DNA of 64,000 bases from Perognathus longimembris pacificus (lineage: Eukaryota > Chordata > Mammalia > Rodentia > Heteromyidae): assembly GCF_023159225.1 (NCBI RefSeq), contig NC_063169.1, positions 56,135,934 through 56,199,933 on the forward strand. Direction: 5' to 3'. Position numbers and translations under genes: made by a program. This document shows, one piece after another, positions 10,263 to 21,007 of the stretch. The stretch's first letter is position 1; every line of letters starts with the position of its first letter. The notes under the pieces were generated by a model that ran no database searches, had not been told where the DNA came from, and worked only from the letters and a program-made list of their open reading frames with translations.

Positions 10263-11592
10263 AAGTGGTAGTTCTGACCCCTCCAGCTCCAGTTCGGTGT
10301 AACTCTGTGATGTTAGCTTTCCTAGACAGAGGCCCTTGGGTGGGCAAGAAACCTGGAGAGAGATCTGCTAGCAAGGCAGACACCAGACCTGAGGGGTTCA
10401 TAAAAGTGTGTGACTTGTTTTTGCGGCATTTGTTTCCTGTCTTTTCTTCCAGCTGGACATTTGTAAGTTATGTGGGTGGCCACTGAGCTGGTGATGTCTC
10501 ACATGTAGAAACTTAATACCCGGGGAAAAATAGTTAATGCAACTGTTGGATGTATAAGAGAAATCTAAGAACACACTACATTTTTCCCAAGAAACCTATT
10601 TCCTGTTAGAGCAAGTCATGGTTACATGAAACAACTTCCTTGTGTCACAATCTTCCCTATTACACACATCACTGATATTAACATGATCTGGGGATAATCT
10701 TACAGAGTAAAGGGATACATTCATGTATCCCTCCTAAACTTGGTTGCTAACAGAAAGTGGATTTGGAAAACTTTAATAATCTCATGGTTGCTTTATTTTT
10801 TTTAACAGAACAATAGCAGCAAGCCTTTAACATTTTAATTTGCTAAAGATGGGCTTCTGTTGAATTATTTCACTCTCTATAAGAAAATCTACATAATTTG
10901 GTATCCGATTTACCTGTCAGCTTTGTTTTCCAAAATTATAAATTGAAAGAGGTGTTTGTTTGCTATCCTTTGGAACCACAATAAAAATGGAGTTATAATT
11001 ATTCCTCAATGAGGAGACTTTCTAGGTATAACACCAAGTATTTAATCTTACCCCAGGTAGGTATTAATATAAAAAGAGGTACAGTAGCCATAGGATATTT
11101 TGCTTACGTACCATTTCTTCTCTCACTCATGGTCCTGGGACCCCCACTATGTTGTCATTAAGGGTTTACTACACTGTACAAAGTATTAATGGGTGATTGA
11201 TCTATGGATGATACTTTGGCTAGGTACTAATGGTACTCTTATTACAGAGTACTCTGTACAGAGTACAGAGACATGCTACTCAAAGTATGCAAAGAATATA
11301 CATGTGAAGTAGAGTTACATACATCTATCAAAAGACTGACATAAATTTCTTAATCTTTACCTAAAAAAAGTTATAGGGCTTTTGTTCCTACCAGTGTGAA
11401 CGTTGTATACAGTATTCATTGTATGTGTATATGTGTGAGAGAGTGTGTTTACACACGGGTGACACAGTGGGTAGCGTATAGAAAGAAAGAAGTTGATTTC
11501 TGCCTCTGGGCATGTAAATGAGAGCTCAATAAATTCTGTGTTTTCTCATTTTCAAGCCTTTCTTTTTTTGTGTATGTCTTTTACTTTCAAGC
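10263..11592. other. Unassigned sequence
   Basis: No gene or transposon recognised. AGTACTCTGTACAGAGTACAG near 11246-11270 is a short imperfect palindrome. The 10265-10486 open frame lacks any recognisable domain. Confidence 0.5.
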
Positions 11593-11600
11593 ATTGCATT

Positions 11601-11810
11601 GGGGGGTTGGGAATATGACTTAGTGGTAGAGTGCTTGCCCAGCATACATGAAGCCCTGAGATCGATTCCTCTGCACCACAGAAACAGAAAAAGCTGGAAG
11701 TGGCTCTGTGGCTCAAGTGGTAGAGTGATAGCCTTGAGCAAAAAGAAGCCAGGGACAGTGCTCAGGCCCTGAGTCCAAGCCTCAGAACTGGCACACACAC
11801 AAAAAAAAGA
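11601..11810 (+). mobile_element. IDL-Geo dimeric SINE
   Basis: GGGGGGTTGGGAATATGACT head, box-B-like GATCGATTCC, Geo unit GGCTCTGTGGCTCAAGTGGT, tail with CACACACA then A8. TSD ATTGCATT at 11593-11600 and 11811-11818. The ID head here reads TTAGTGGTAGAGTGCTTGCC, closer to a plain ID element than other copies. Confidence 0.9.
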
Positions 11811-11818
11811 ATTGCATT

Positions 11819-12431
11819 AGGGATTTTCGTAATACATGCTACTTGTGTCTGAATTGCAAGGCCACTAGTTTTTAAAATTAATTAATTAGCAGATTAATTA
11901 ACTAATTTTGAGCAGGGATGTCATGGAGGGCACATGACCAGAATAGGACCCCATGGCCTCCTCTGCTTGAAGTACTTTTCTTCTCCCATGTGCAAGTAAG
12001 GACAGAAAGAGAAATGAAGGATGTGGGAAAACAAAAAGAAACAACATGGGTGAGTGTGGAAAGCTTGAATTCTTCTTTATTATTGACCATTTATTTTAAT
12101 CTTAGACTTGTTTTCCTAAAGGAAAGCAGGCTAAAGTACTTAAAGAGAAAAATATGGTACCATTGAATGCTACTTTTCACCTACCATATCAATAAAGGCT
12201 TATTTGCTTTGAGAAAGACTGACATACCGTTCATGAAGTAGCAGTGATTTATTGCATATCCTGACATTCTTCTATTTGCACACAAAAACAATACAAGACC
12301 AAAATACATTTTTTAGAGTGAGATGGAAAGCATTGTGGCAGTCCGAATATTGGTTGTTGTGGGTGTTTGGTTTCAAGATTATTTTAAAATTCATTCTATA
12401 AAGTGTTGAGGATTAAAGGGCTGCCAATGAA
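11819..12431. other. Unassigned sequence
   Basis: Contains an AATTAATTA-rich patch near 11876-11908. No gene or element recognised. Confidence 0.5.
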
Positions 12432-12457
12432 TATATAAATATATGTATCTATATCTA

Positions 12458-12506
<49 letters not shown>
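12432..12506. repeat. (TATATC)n then (TG)n microsatellite
   Basis: ATATATG and CTATAT units lead into an uninterrupted TG run of about 42 bases (12465-12506). Confidence 0.95.
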
Positions 12507-12508
<2 letters not shown>

Positions 12509-15297
12509 CTTTTGACTTGATTTCATTACCTGAAGAAGAATCGTTAACATCAGACTTTGAGCATTAACTTAGCTGGTAGGTAGGGCTTAATGCAAATACA
12601 TTAGTTAGTTGTGTTGTTTAAAACTAGTCAGAGCATGGTTACCTGACCTACATAAGGCATTAGCTTCCTTGGGTGCTTATTTGCTTCATTCCTATTAGTT
12701 GGGATCAGCTGCATATCTCTAGCCCTGTATTGAACTCTGACAACATAATGGACCTATTCTATAGTTAATTCACAGTGTCTGGTTTGTCTCCCAAAGTTTG
12801 CCAGATGGATCTCTAGTCAGTTCCCTCTTAAACAGTCTATTAACTATTTATAGAACCAGATTGCAAATAGACTGAGCTTTACCCCTGGCGGTATATGCAT
12901 GGATATTTGGAACAGGGTTGATCAAGTTGATCAGTTCAGGAAGAAGACAAAATAGGTTTAGAAGAATATTTGGAAGCACGCTGAGTCATTGTCTTACTCA
13001 TGGTAGTGATATCATGAACACACTACTAGTATTCCAGAGAGTAGTAAACAGAATATTTCCATGAAAATAAGAAATTTCCTCTATGTGGGAAGATAAAGAT
13101 GTCTGCCAAGTTCATGAGTAAAATTTGAATATCTGGAGCCATGAAAACCATGAGCGAAACTGAGTACCACTCCACAAGAATATGTAGAAATGAATGACAC
13201 TTTTGCTTAAGGCATACATTTCAATGGATATATGAGGTATTACCAGGAGAAAGGGTTAATGAGATTATTCAAGTTTTAAAAAGCAAGGCAATCTAGATGT
13301 AGAAGGAGTGAAACTATCATTCATTGGACATGCAGAGAAGGCTATTAAGATACAAATGCCAAGGCTGTTCAAATCTTCTATGGGGTTAGGGTGATAGGAC
13401 ATGGGGGATGGGGTGGGGTGGGGTGCTTTACTGAGGAGGCTCACTTAGGCAGAGAAGGCCTTAGGCTCTCAGAGGTGGTCAACCACTATAGACCAAATGG
13501 TGCTTAAGTTTAAAAGCAAAATGATGTTCATAGGGTGGGATATTTATGGAGAAGAGTCTTTCATGACAAGATGTGCTGGAATGCTAGAATATATTCCAAG
13601 GTCATAATATCTGTGCTACATTTACAAGTTATTTAATCTTCAGTCTAGAGAAGACTTCATGAATATTCGGTCCATTTCCTTAGGTTTGGAACATTTCCTT
13701 TGAAATTGTCTCAAAGACTTAAAAGCTAGTCCAAGAAAATGTCACTGCTAGATCATAACCACACACTCAATCTGAGTGCCACAAGATAGATAACAGATTA
13801 TGGATTTTAACGGTATTTATTTCAGTGGTTCTAGGAAATCATTCAAAATTCTTATTTAAAATTTTCATTGATGGTGCTAATTTGGCGGTATACAAAATCA
13901 TGAAAAACTTTTTTCATTTGGCACTAACTACCATAAATTGAACCAAATTATATAATAACAATAAATGTCATTTGTGCAAAATAATCTTTCCTATTCTATA
14001 TGCTGAAATTGATGCATCTCTCTGAGCCAAGAAAGCTACAAGTTATTCTTCCATGCTAAGTAGAATCTTCTTTTACTTTCAGTTCCTTTTACCTAGTTGG
14101 TCATCGCCAACATTCTCAGGTCTCCAGGAGCTTAGGTGACGAGCTGGAAGAAGATTATATAAGAAATAGATGTTGACTTGTCCTTGTATCTGAGGAAGTT
14201 CATTGTCAAGTAGTTACAGGTAGAAGAGGAACTATAAATTCAACACCTTAAGAGAAATTCCTTCGGAAACTGAATATGCCATGGTCAGGGACAAAGCCAG
14301 TTCATGAATGTTCAAAAGTAGGTAAGGTTAATCATTTTTCCATACCAAGTACTTTTTTTTAAATCCTTCCCTATCTCCAATAAAATAGACTTTAGGAATT
14401 TTTTGAATAGATATCATTCTCTTTTATGGATAAATGGGGAACATGCTAGAAAGAGAAGTCACAGCAGAGTCATGGAGAGCAAAAGACCAGGCTATGTTGG
14501 TGTTCCTGTAGTGATACACATGTGGGTTGAGTTCACTGTCTGGCATAAGAAAAGATAAGATGAATATTTGCAGTGGGTGGTGTGTAAGGCATGATCTTGA
14601 AAACCATCTCCTCTGGTAAGATGCTAAAATACCAAGAACTCTGGGACATGGGAGTCAGAATAGGTGTTAGCTCTGGCTCTCATTGTCCACATGGCTTAAG
14701 CAGACCGTATGTCAAGGTAAGAGGCTCACTCAAACACACCTACAGGAGATACTGTATTGGGAGAAAGGTCTGGGAGAAACATCAGTAATGCAGTTGTGTA
14801 TCTGTCGACAACACAGGTATGAAGTCTAGAAATTGCGGTTACTGTAATGATGCATGAAGACTTGGAGGGGGACAGATGTGAATGCTGTCCTGTCCTGGGT
14901 CTTTCTCTCTTCAGTGTGGAAAGTAAGACCTTACAGGTTATGGAGCATCAAAGGCCTCTTCGAGAACATAGCTCTCAGAATTCTTTGATATATTTATTTA
15001 TTGGAATAAATGGCTGTGTAGATTACCCAGTAATGTAACTGTACCAGTCTCTCAAAAGGCATCAACCAGAAAATGAAGCAATGTTATATGGTACTTGTGT
15101 AATTTTATCTAAATTCTTAAAGGAGGAAGAATTCTTAAAAGAAGAAGAAACTATCCCATTTGCCCGCATTTGAGGCATGGAAACAACATAAAGATATAGA
15201 CGCTATTGAAGTTTCCACACAAAGAAAAGCAATAGAAAGTATGTAGAAAGTATGGTGCTACTTTAGGATTGGTCTGGGATTACTCTGGGTCTTTATT
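12507..15297. other. Long unassigned stretch without repeats or genes
   Basis: About 2.8 kb with no SINE, LINE, exon or RNA gene that I recognise. One GGGGT-rich patch lies at 13400-13424. The small open frames at 14591-14788 and 14847-15038 are unremarkable. The absence of recent insertions is notable next to the rest of the window but could be chance. Confidence 0.5.
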
Positions 15298-15438
15298 CCT
15301 CCCTCCCTCCCTCCCTCCCTCCCTCCCTCCCTCCCTCCCTCCCCCCTTCCCTCCTTCCCTTCTTCCCTCCTTCCTTCTCTCCCTTCCTTCTCCTTCCTTC
15401 CTTCCTTCCTTCCTTCCTTCCTTCCTTCCTTCCTTCCT
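15298..15438. repeat. (CCCT)n/(CCTT)n polypyrimidine tract
   Basis: About 50 bases of CCCT repeats pass into mixed CCTT and then a clean CCTT array. All pyrimidine for about 140 bases. Pro/Leu/Ser-rich reading frames across it are artefacts. Confidence 0.95.
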
Positions 15439-15999
15439 AAAACATAACCTCATTATAGAGCAAGGTTTTTAACCTGATTTTAAAAGAGAGATGTTTGGTT
15501 GTTATATAGTAAGAAAACCACTGTAAAAATTTAGCTTTATTGTCCACAAAAATCAAAGTAATAGAATTCAAAAGGTCTTTTCTTTTCTTGAGTTGTTAAG
15601 ATTCATAACTTGCAAAAAGCACATTTTAATTTTTTTCTGCAGAATTTTACTTCAGAATTTACCAGCTAACATAGACTGAGCTGGGCCATCACTGTTCTCC
15701 TCCATTTAGATTTATACTAAGTGTGCATTGAAATGAACATCTGGGCAGTTACAAAGTGCTTTTATTTCAAAGTCTTTGCAACATTCCCCCGACCCCCCCG
15801 CCTTCAGAGCATTCCTTTGGAAAACATCATAAGAAGGAAAACAATGTAGAGCCAATAAGAAATATTTTTAAAAGCCCAAATAGTAGAAATGGGATTATTC
15901 AGAATTTTTATTACATACAATAAAGGCTTAAGTGGAATCATAAAGCACCATAAGGAAATAAAATCTACTGACTCCTTGAGCTTTATCTTGTATCCAGAC
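15439..15999. other. Unassigned sequence
   Basis: AT-rich and non-repetitive, with one C-rich patch at 15784-15800. No gene seen. Confidence 0.5.
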
Positions 16000-16740
16000 A
16001 GCCAGTGAACTTGAACTCATAGATGACTTCCAAGGCAACTAGCTGTAGCCACAGTTTCCAGCATCTCAGGCCCATGAGGAGATTTTCAGGCTAAGTATTT
16101 CACAGAGACATTTGAGCCAGGTGCTTTATGTAGTAGGATTGGTGATTCAGTGTGTGACATTTAACAATGTGAGTCAGAATTAAATGGATGTCTCTGCTTT
16201 ATAGTTGGGGAGCTAATGGAAGAGCCACCTCTCGAATGAGTCATTGAACACAGATCCTGCTCCGGGCCACTTGCTAAAGATTGTGCAATTATTTTCACAA
16301 GCAGCTAAGATGATAACCTTGATGTTCTGCCCTTTCTAAGTTCAGATGATCAAACTGCTCATCTCTGTGTCCCCAAAATAGATCTGAGCTACAAAACCAC
16401 CTTTCATCTTCATTCATTATTTCTTTTCCGCTCTTGTGTGTGCCCTGTTCATTACGTGTGAGAAATGAAATTATTACACTTTAACTCTTAATGTATTCTG
16501 TTCGAGGTAAACTGCACTTGTTATTTATAACCTTCCTTCCTCCAAAAATATTTGAGGAAGCTAATAAAAGGCACAGATATGCTAGACCTATTCAAGCAAG
16601 GACAAATGAATGTAATTATGGGCTGTGCTAGGTCAAGAATGAATTTATAGGCTAAAGATAGCTTCTGAAACTGAGCTCCCAATTTGGCTTTCAGCTTCCT
16701 GGAAATTATTTCAACATGTGTCATTTTGTCTTTTTTTTTC
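16000..16740. other. Non-repetitive, balanced-composition block (possible conserved element)
   Basis: No recognisable transposon, no long open frame, and more even base composition than the surroundings. It holds clustered AT-core motifs such as TGTGCAATTATTTTCAC, GATAACC and TGAGTCAT. That texture is common in conserved non-coding DNA but is not proof. Conservation was not tested. Confidence 0.25.
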
Positions 16741-16974
16741 TTCTTGTAAATGTCAGTATCTCCATAGTGTCTTCTGTTCTAAAATATAAACTTAAAAGGA
16801 GGTTTGGTATGGTTTAACAATTAGACTCTAAGGTTTCATAATTATCAGGCAGATCAACACCTGTGAGAGCATGGCCCATAATCCAAGTTGCCATAAGTAG
16901 AAATTATTTGATCCTTTCCTCCAAGATGTCAGATAAATCATTTACCACAGAGCACAGAGGGGAACTCATGTTAA

Positions 16975-17150
16975 CTAATGTTCTGTTATTGTTTTCTTAG
17001 CTCTTACGATGCTGAAGATATCTTCCTATATAACCTCTATTGCTAACACTTGGGTACATGTACAACCCAGGCGACACATTTTTCTCTAGAACTTTGTAGA
17101 CTTTTATGTCTGTTCTTTTTATCTTCAATGTTGCTGTGGTGAAGAAAGGG
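16975..17150 (+). repeat. Diverged ~165-bp repeat, copy A
   Basis: GATATCTTCCTATATAACC, ACACTTGGGTACATG, TTTCTCTAGAACTTTGTAGAC and GTTGCTGTGGTGAAG occur in this order and recur, diverged, at 19475-19650 in the same orientation. I do not recognise the family. Confidence 0.65.
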
Positions 17151-18424
17151 AGGACATTTGTTCTTCTTCTAGAGGGTAGTTGCCTGGCTGTCCTAGGACA
17201 GCGATCCCATCTCTGTGTGACCAGGGCATTGGTAGCACTGTCCTTTTCGATGTTAGGACTGTATATTAGAAGAATGGAGTAACACAAGGAGGAGAAGGAA
17301 AAAGAATGACAAGGGAGTGGGAAGAGAAAGGAAAGAAGGAAAGTAGGGCAAAAAAAGGGAAAGGATGGGAGAGATGGAGGAGTAAAACTAACTATTCGTC
17401 AACTCTGTCAGCATCTTAGTGAAAATTATTTAGGTAAATCCATGGTTCTGTCTTCCTCTCTCTCCTGTTAAGCTTACTCATCCTAACAGAGTTAGAAATT
17501 ATTGAAGTTTTAGGGAGTGAAAATCACATCTAGGTCCTCTGTGTTTTAGGAAGTGATTCTTGAAAGTAGAAGGAAAGCAATCAGAGATATAGCACTAAGT
17601 TTATTACTGTCAAAGATAAACTGAAGAATGACATAAATATATAGCCATGCTAGAGTTTCCATCATCTTCCTGAGCCAAATAGATGCAACCATACTGACAG
17701 ACTGAGTTTATAGAGGAAACAAACTTACTCAGATTTGCTGTCTTATGTTCCTAATGAATAAGATATATAGAGAGACCCAGGAAAACAGAGACAGAGAAAG
17801 ACAGAGGGAAAGAGAGAGAGAGAGAGAGCTCTCCAGATCTGACTCCAGAAGCTAAATGTGGCCCTCAATCTTTGTGGTAAGATATGAGAAGAGAATTCTA
17901 GAAGTTGTGGCTTCATAAGAGATGAAAACAACAAGCAACCTACAGAGCAGGCTATACAAGGAGTCCTACAGACCAATCTCAAATAAGTCCCATTTAACAC
18001 TAGAGCAAGGGCTGAGAGAGGAGATCAGAGGCCTGAGATACTTCCCAGTCACTTGTCACTCTGCAGTATGACAAGTAATGAAGACGTAATACATCACCTC
18101 TTCCACACCCTACACATAGAGTGCGAGAGGTAAAACATCAGAAGAGGGGAGTAAGCTCTACTGCATTTGTTGTAATGGCTTGGTATGCAGTAGAAATGGT
18201 TGTTGATATTTGTCAATATTTGTTGAATGGATTACTAAAGACAGCATTGCATATTACCCATTGACAGGAAAAGTCTCCACATTTAATTCTGTTCTACATT
18301 ATATGAAAATTATTGTCCTTGCTTGTAACCTGAAGTTTCTTCATGTGAAGGTCATGCTTCAGAGACTGAATGGGCTGGCAAGTAGACCTTAGTGTTTAAT
18401 GGGAATATCTCTGGAAGTAAAGAT
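17151..18424. other. Unassigned sequence with short purine tracts
   Basis: Purine-rich at 17285-17390, with a (GA)n run at 17811-17828. No gene recognised. The - frame at 17743-18000 overlaps the GA run and is not supported. Confidence 0.5.
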
Positions 18425-18690
18425 GGGGAACAGGTGTTGTGCTTCATGCCTGTAACCTTTCCATTTAGGAGGCAGAGATGGGATGGATACTGATTTGAGA
18501 CCAGTTTGCAAAAGACCTATCTCATAAAAAGCAGGCCATGGTGGTCTAAGCCTGCTTTATCAGCTAATGTGGGAAATATAAATAGAAGAATCATGGTCTA
18601 GGCAGCCTGGGCATAAATGCAATCATGAATGCGTGGTAAATTTCTCATGCAAGTTAGTAAGAGTTGAATTTTGACTTTTGGTGTGAAAAA
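18425..18690 (+). mobile_element. Dimeric 7SL-derived (B1/Alu-like) SINE, diverged
   Basis: First unit: CATGCCTGTAACC...TTAGGAGGCAGAGATGGGA...TTGAGACCAGTTTG...CCTATCTCA. A second 7SL-like unit starts near 18530 (GCAGGCCATGGTGGTCTAAG...GAAGAATCATGGTCTAGGCAGCCTGGG). Two 7SL-like heads in tandem, unlike the B1-Geo copies elsewhere in the window. Confidence 0.55.
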
Positions 18691-19399
18691 GCTATAAGAA
18701 CCTTACTACCTAAAGTCAGTTATGACTGAAAATAGGTTGTAAGGATTCTGAACCTATTGAAATGTAAGCACAGAATCTATAGACTCTTCTAAGTGGATTT
18801 TTCTTACAGAGACTGCTAATATGACTATCTACCTTACATAGAAGTAGGTTTATTTCCTAAGAGCTGGGTGAATATGGCACTATATCAAAAATACATTAAG
18901 GCAATAAAGTTACCAGAATTTCCATTTTTAAAATATGACATCCTAATCCTTGAAGCATGAACAAAAATGGAATAATAGTCAAACGTTTTTAAAATCAATT
19001 TCCAGAATTTATAATGGATATTTCAGTTTTTTGTGTAAATTACATTACCAATTCTAAAAGTTGCATAAATTTTTAAATTTTTTCCATGAAAAGTATTGTC
19101 ATTTGACTTGCAAATGATTTTAGCAAACAAAACAAGCTTGAGAAATTGACAAAATGGGTATAGAATGTTTACAAATATAAAGTGTTATTTAACGTACTGG
19201 GATAGTCACAACTCCTGTAAAGGAGAGAGATGTGTGCTTGCAAGAAAATACCTATTTAACTATTATTGTTTACAGACTTTGTAGCTGCACACATAAATGT
19301 ATCTAATTTATAATGTCTTTGTTTTATCCATCCTTTATTTTTACATCCAGTTCCTCTAAATCTCTTCAAATACTTTGTTATTAAAAAATATCACTCACT
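18691..19399. other. Unassigned AT-rich sequence
   Basis: No gene or element recognised. Rich in A/T runs near 18900-19110. Confidence 0.5.
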
Positions 19400-19402
19400 C
19401 TC

Positions 19403-19444
<42 letters not shown>
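19400..19444. repeat. (CT)n(CA)n microsatellite
   Basis: A CT run switches directly to a CA run. Confidence 0.95.
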
Positions 19445-19474
19445 GATGATCAGAATGACTGTGCATGAATATGT

Positions 19475-19650
19475 TATTTGTTATTCAAATATTATTTTCT
19501 GAGTTCCTACATGGCTCAGGATATCTTCCTAAATAACCTAACACTTGGATAAGTGCACAATGCACAATTCAGGTACAACATTTTCTCTAGAACTTTGCAG
19601 ACTTTAATTTCTAATCTTTTAACCTTAATTGTTGCTGTGGTAAAGTTTTG
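19475..19650 (+). repeat. Diverged ~165-bp repeat, copy B
   Basis: Shares with 16975-17150 the ordered blocks GATATCTTCCTAAATAACC, ACACTTGGATAAG, TTTCTCTAGAACTTTGCAGAC and GTTGCTGTGGTAAAG, with small gaps. Same orientation, about 2.5 kb apart. Confidence 0.65.
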
Positions 19651-19665
19651 AGTGATTTTCACCTG

Positions 19666-19667
<2 letters not shown>

Positions 19668-19721
<54 letters not shown>
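19668..19721. repeat. (CT)n microsatellite
   Basis: A nearly perfect CT run of more than 50 bases, directly after repeat copy B. Confidence 0.95.
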
Positions 19722-19726
<5 letters not shown>

Positions 19727-20369
19727 TCTTTCTTTATATTAAGTTCACCAGTAAGCCTGGATGTTTGGCTACATTGTGCTATATTAATTTGAATGCAATA
19801 TTTTATTTTTGCTCATTTTTTCTCTAAGAAGCTTTCTTGTTTTCAGCTCTTTAAGGTTTCATAGTTAGACTTTGTTCTTCAAGTCATCTTAAGTAGGTTT
19901 GTTTATATATATATACGAAATCATTTCCCTCCTGCTTGCCTTCCTTTCTCCTTCCTTCTTTCCTACTTTCTCCCCTCTCTGCCTTTCCTCATTTTCTCAA
20001 CTCCTTTACTCTCCCTTCCCTTCTAATCACTTACCTTCCCTTTTCATCCTTTCTGCTTTTCCTTGGTTTGTGCACTGCTTCATCTCTCATCTTCACCAGT
20101 TTTGCTTCATTCTCTATATTTGTTTTACTTATGAGATAGAAATAACATTTTAGGCTTGACAATTGTAACTTTCCATTTACAAAAATTTACTAATATTTTT
20201 ATAATCTTTGGTTGACATTAATTTTACTTACTGCTGAATACTCTATTTACTGTGTTGTTTTACATTTTTTAACTTGATTTGTGTCTGTTGTCGCTAACTT
20301 TATTAACTAATTTTCCCTCTATAACATCTTTAATCTCCTGAAGTTATTTTAATGTTCTCATATAGAAAG
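19722..20369. other. Unassigned pyrimidine-rich sequence
   Basis: C/T-rich from about 19925 to 20110, which gives Phe/Leu/Ser-rich frames. No gene or element recognised. Confidence 0.5.
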
Positions 20370-20460
20370 TCCCTAACCTACAATGGTTTGATTTATAATA
20401 TTTTCCTCATAACAGCATAAAATGATATGAATTCAGTAGGATTTGATCGTTCCCTGGTCT
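20370..20460 (+). mobile_element. Tigger-like (mariner) DNA transposon fragment
   Basis: CCTACAATGGTTTGATTTAT, then ATATTTTCCT and a stretch with ATGAATTCAGTAGGATTTGA resemble the Tigger-class terminal region (TTACAATGGTTCGACTTAYGAT...GATATGCATTCAGTAGAAACC). Only this short block aligns by eye. Confidence 0.5.
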
Positions 20461-20704
20461 TATGATAGGTGGTTTGGTTCACTGTCACACATGATGGGAG
20501 AAGACAGCCAGTCAACTACGTGATAATTCCTCACTGGACTTGGTAAATTGTGACATTTGGTGGGGGCAGATGTACTAAAATACATGTCCAATTCAGGATA
20601 CTTTTGACTGAAGTCTGGTTTGTTGGTAAATCATCTCATTATATATAAATAGAGGGGCACCTATATTTACTGTGAAGTTTTTTTCAGTTTAGTTGAATCT
20701 ATCT

Positions 20705-20902
20705 TTTTTTTTTTTTTTTTTTGCCAGTCCTGGGCCTTGGACTCAGGGCCTGAGCACTGTCCCTGGCTTCTTCCCGCTCAAGGCTAGCACTCTGCCACTT
20801 GAGCCACAGCGCCGCTTCTGGCCGTTTTCTGTATATGTGGTGCTGGGGAATCCTCGTGTATCCGAGGCAGGCACTCTTGCCACTAGGCTATATCCCCAGC
20901 CC
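20705..20902 (-). mobile_element. IDL-Geo dimeric SINE
   Basis: Reads on - as the GGGCTGGGGATATAGCCTAG head, then the Geo unit GGCGCTGTGGCTCAAGTGGC, then poly-A (poly-T at 20705-20722 on +). A short CTATCTT-like duplication flanks it. It lies about 25 bases from the small L1 piece to its right. Confidence 0.9.
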
Positions 20903-20927
20903 TCTATCTTTCTTTTTTTAAAAAAAA

Positions 20928-21007
20928 ATTTATTTATTGTCAAAGTGAAGTACAGAGGGGCTAGTTGGATAAGAAATGTACTCACTGCCTTATGTATGAT
21001 ACTGTAA
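20928..21007 (-). mobile_element. Tiny L1 3' end with inverted half
   Basis: 20928-20960 is the terminal L1 3' end on - (TTATTGTCAAAGTGAAGTAC then AGAGGGG). 20962-21007 is the adjacent L1 segment on + (AGTTGGATAAGAAATGTACT then CACTGCCTTATGTATGATAC). In the L1 3' end these two pieces are contiguous, so the ~80-base insert is the extreme 3' end with its 5' half flipped. Confidence 0.7.

Noticed and set aside
15269..15472. Pro/Leu/Ser-rich frame
   Set aside because: Translation of the CCCT/CCTT tract.
19400..19721. Regularly spaced CT runs considered as a CRISPR-like or satellite array
   Set aside because: Only two runs, different units and no conserved repeat/spacer pattern; simple microsatellites.
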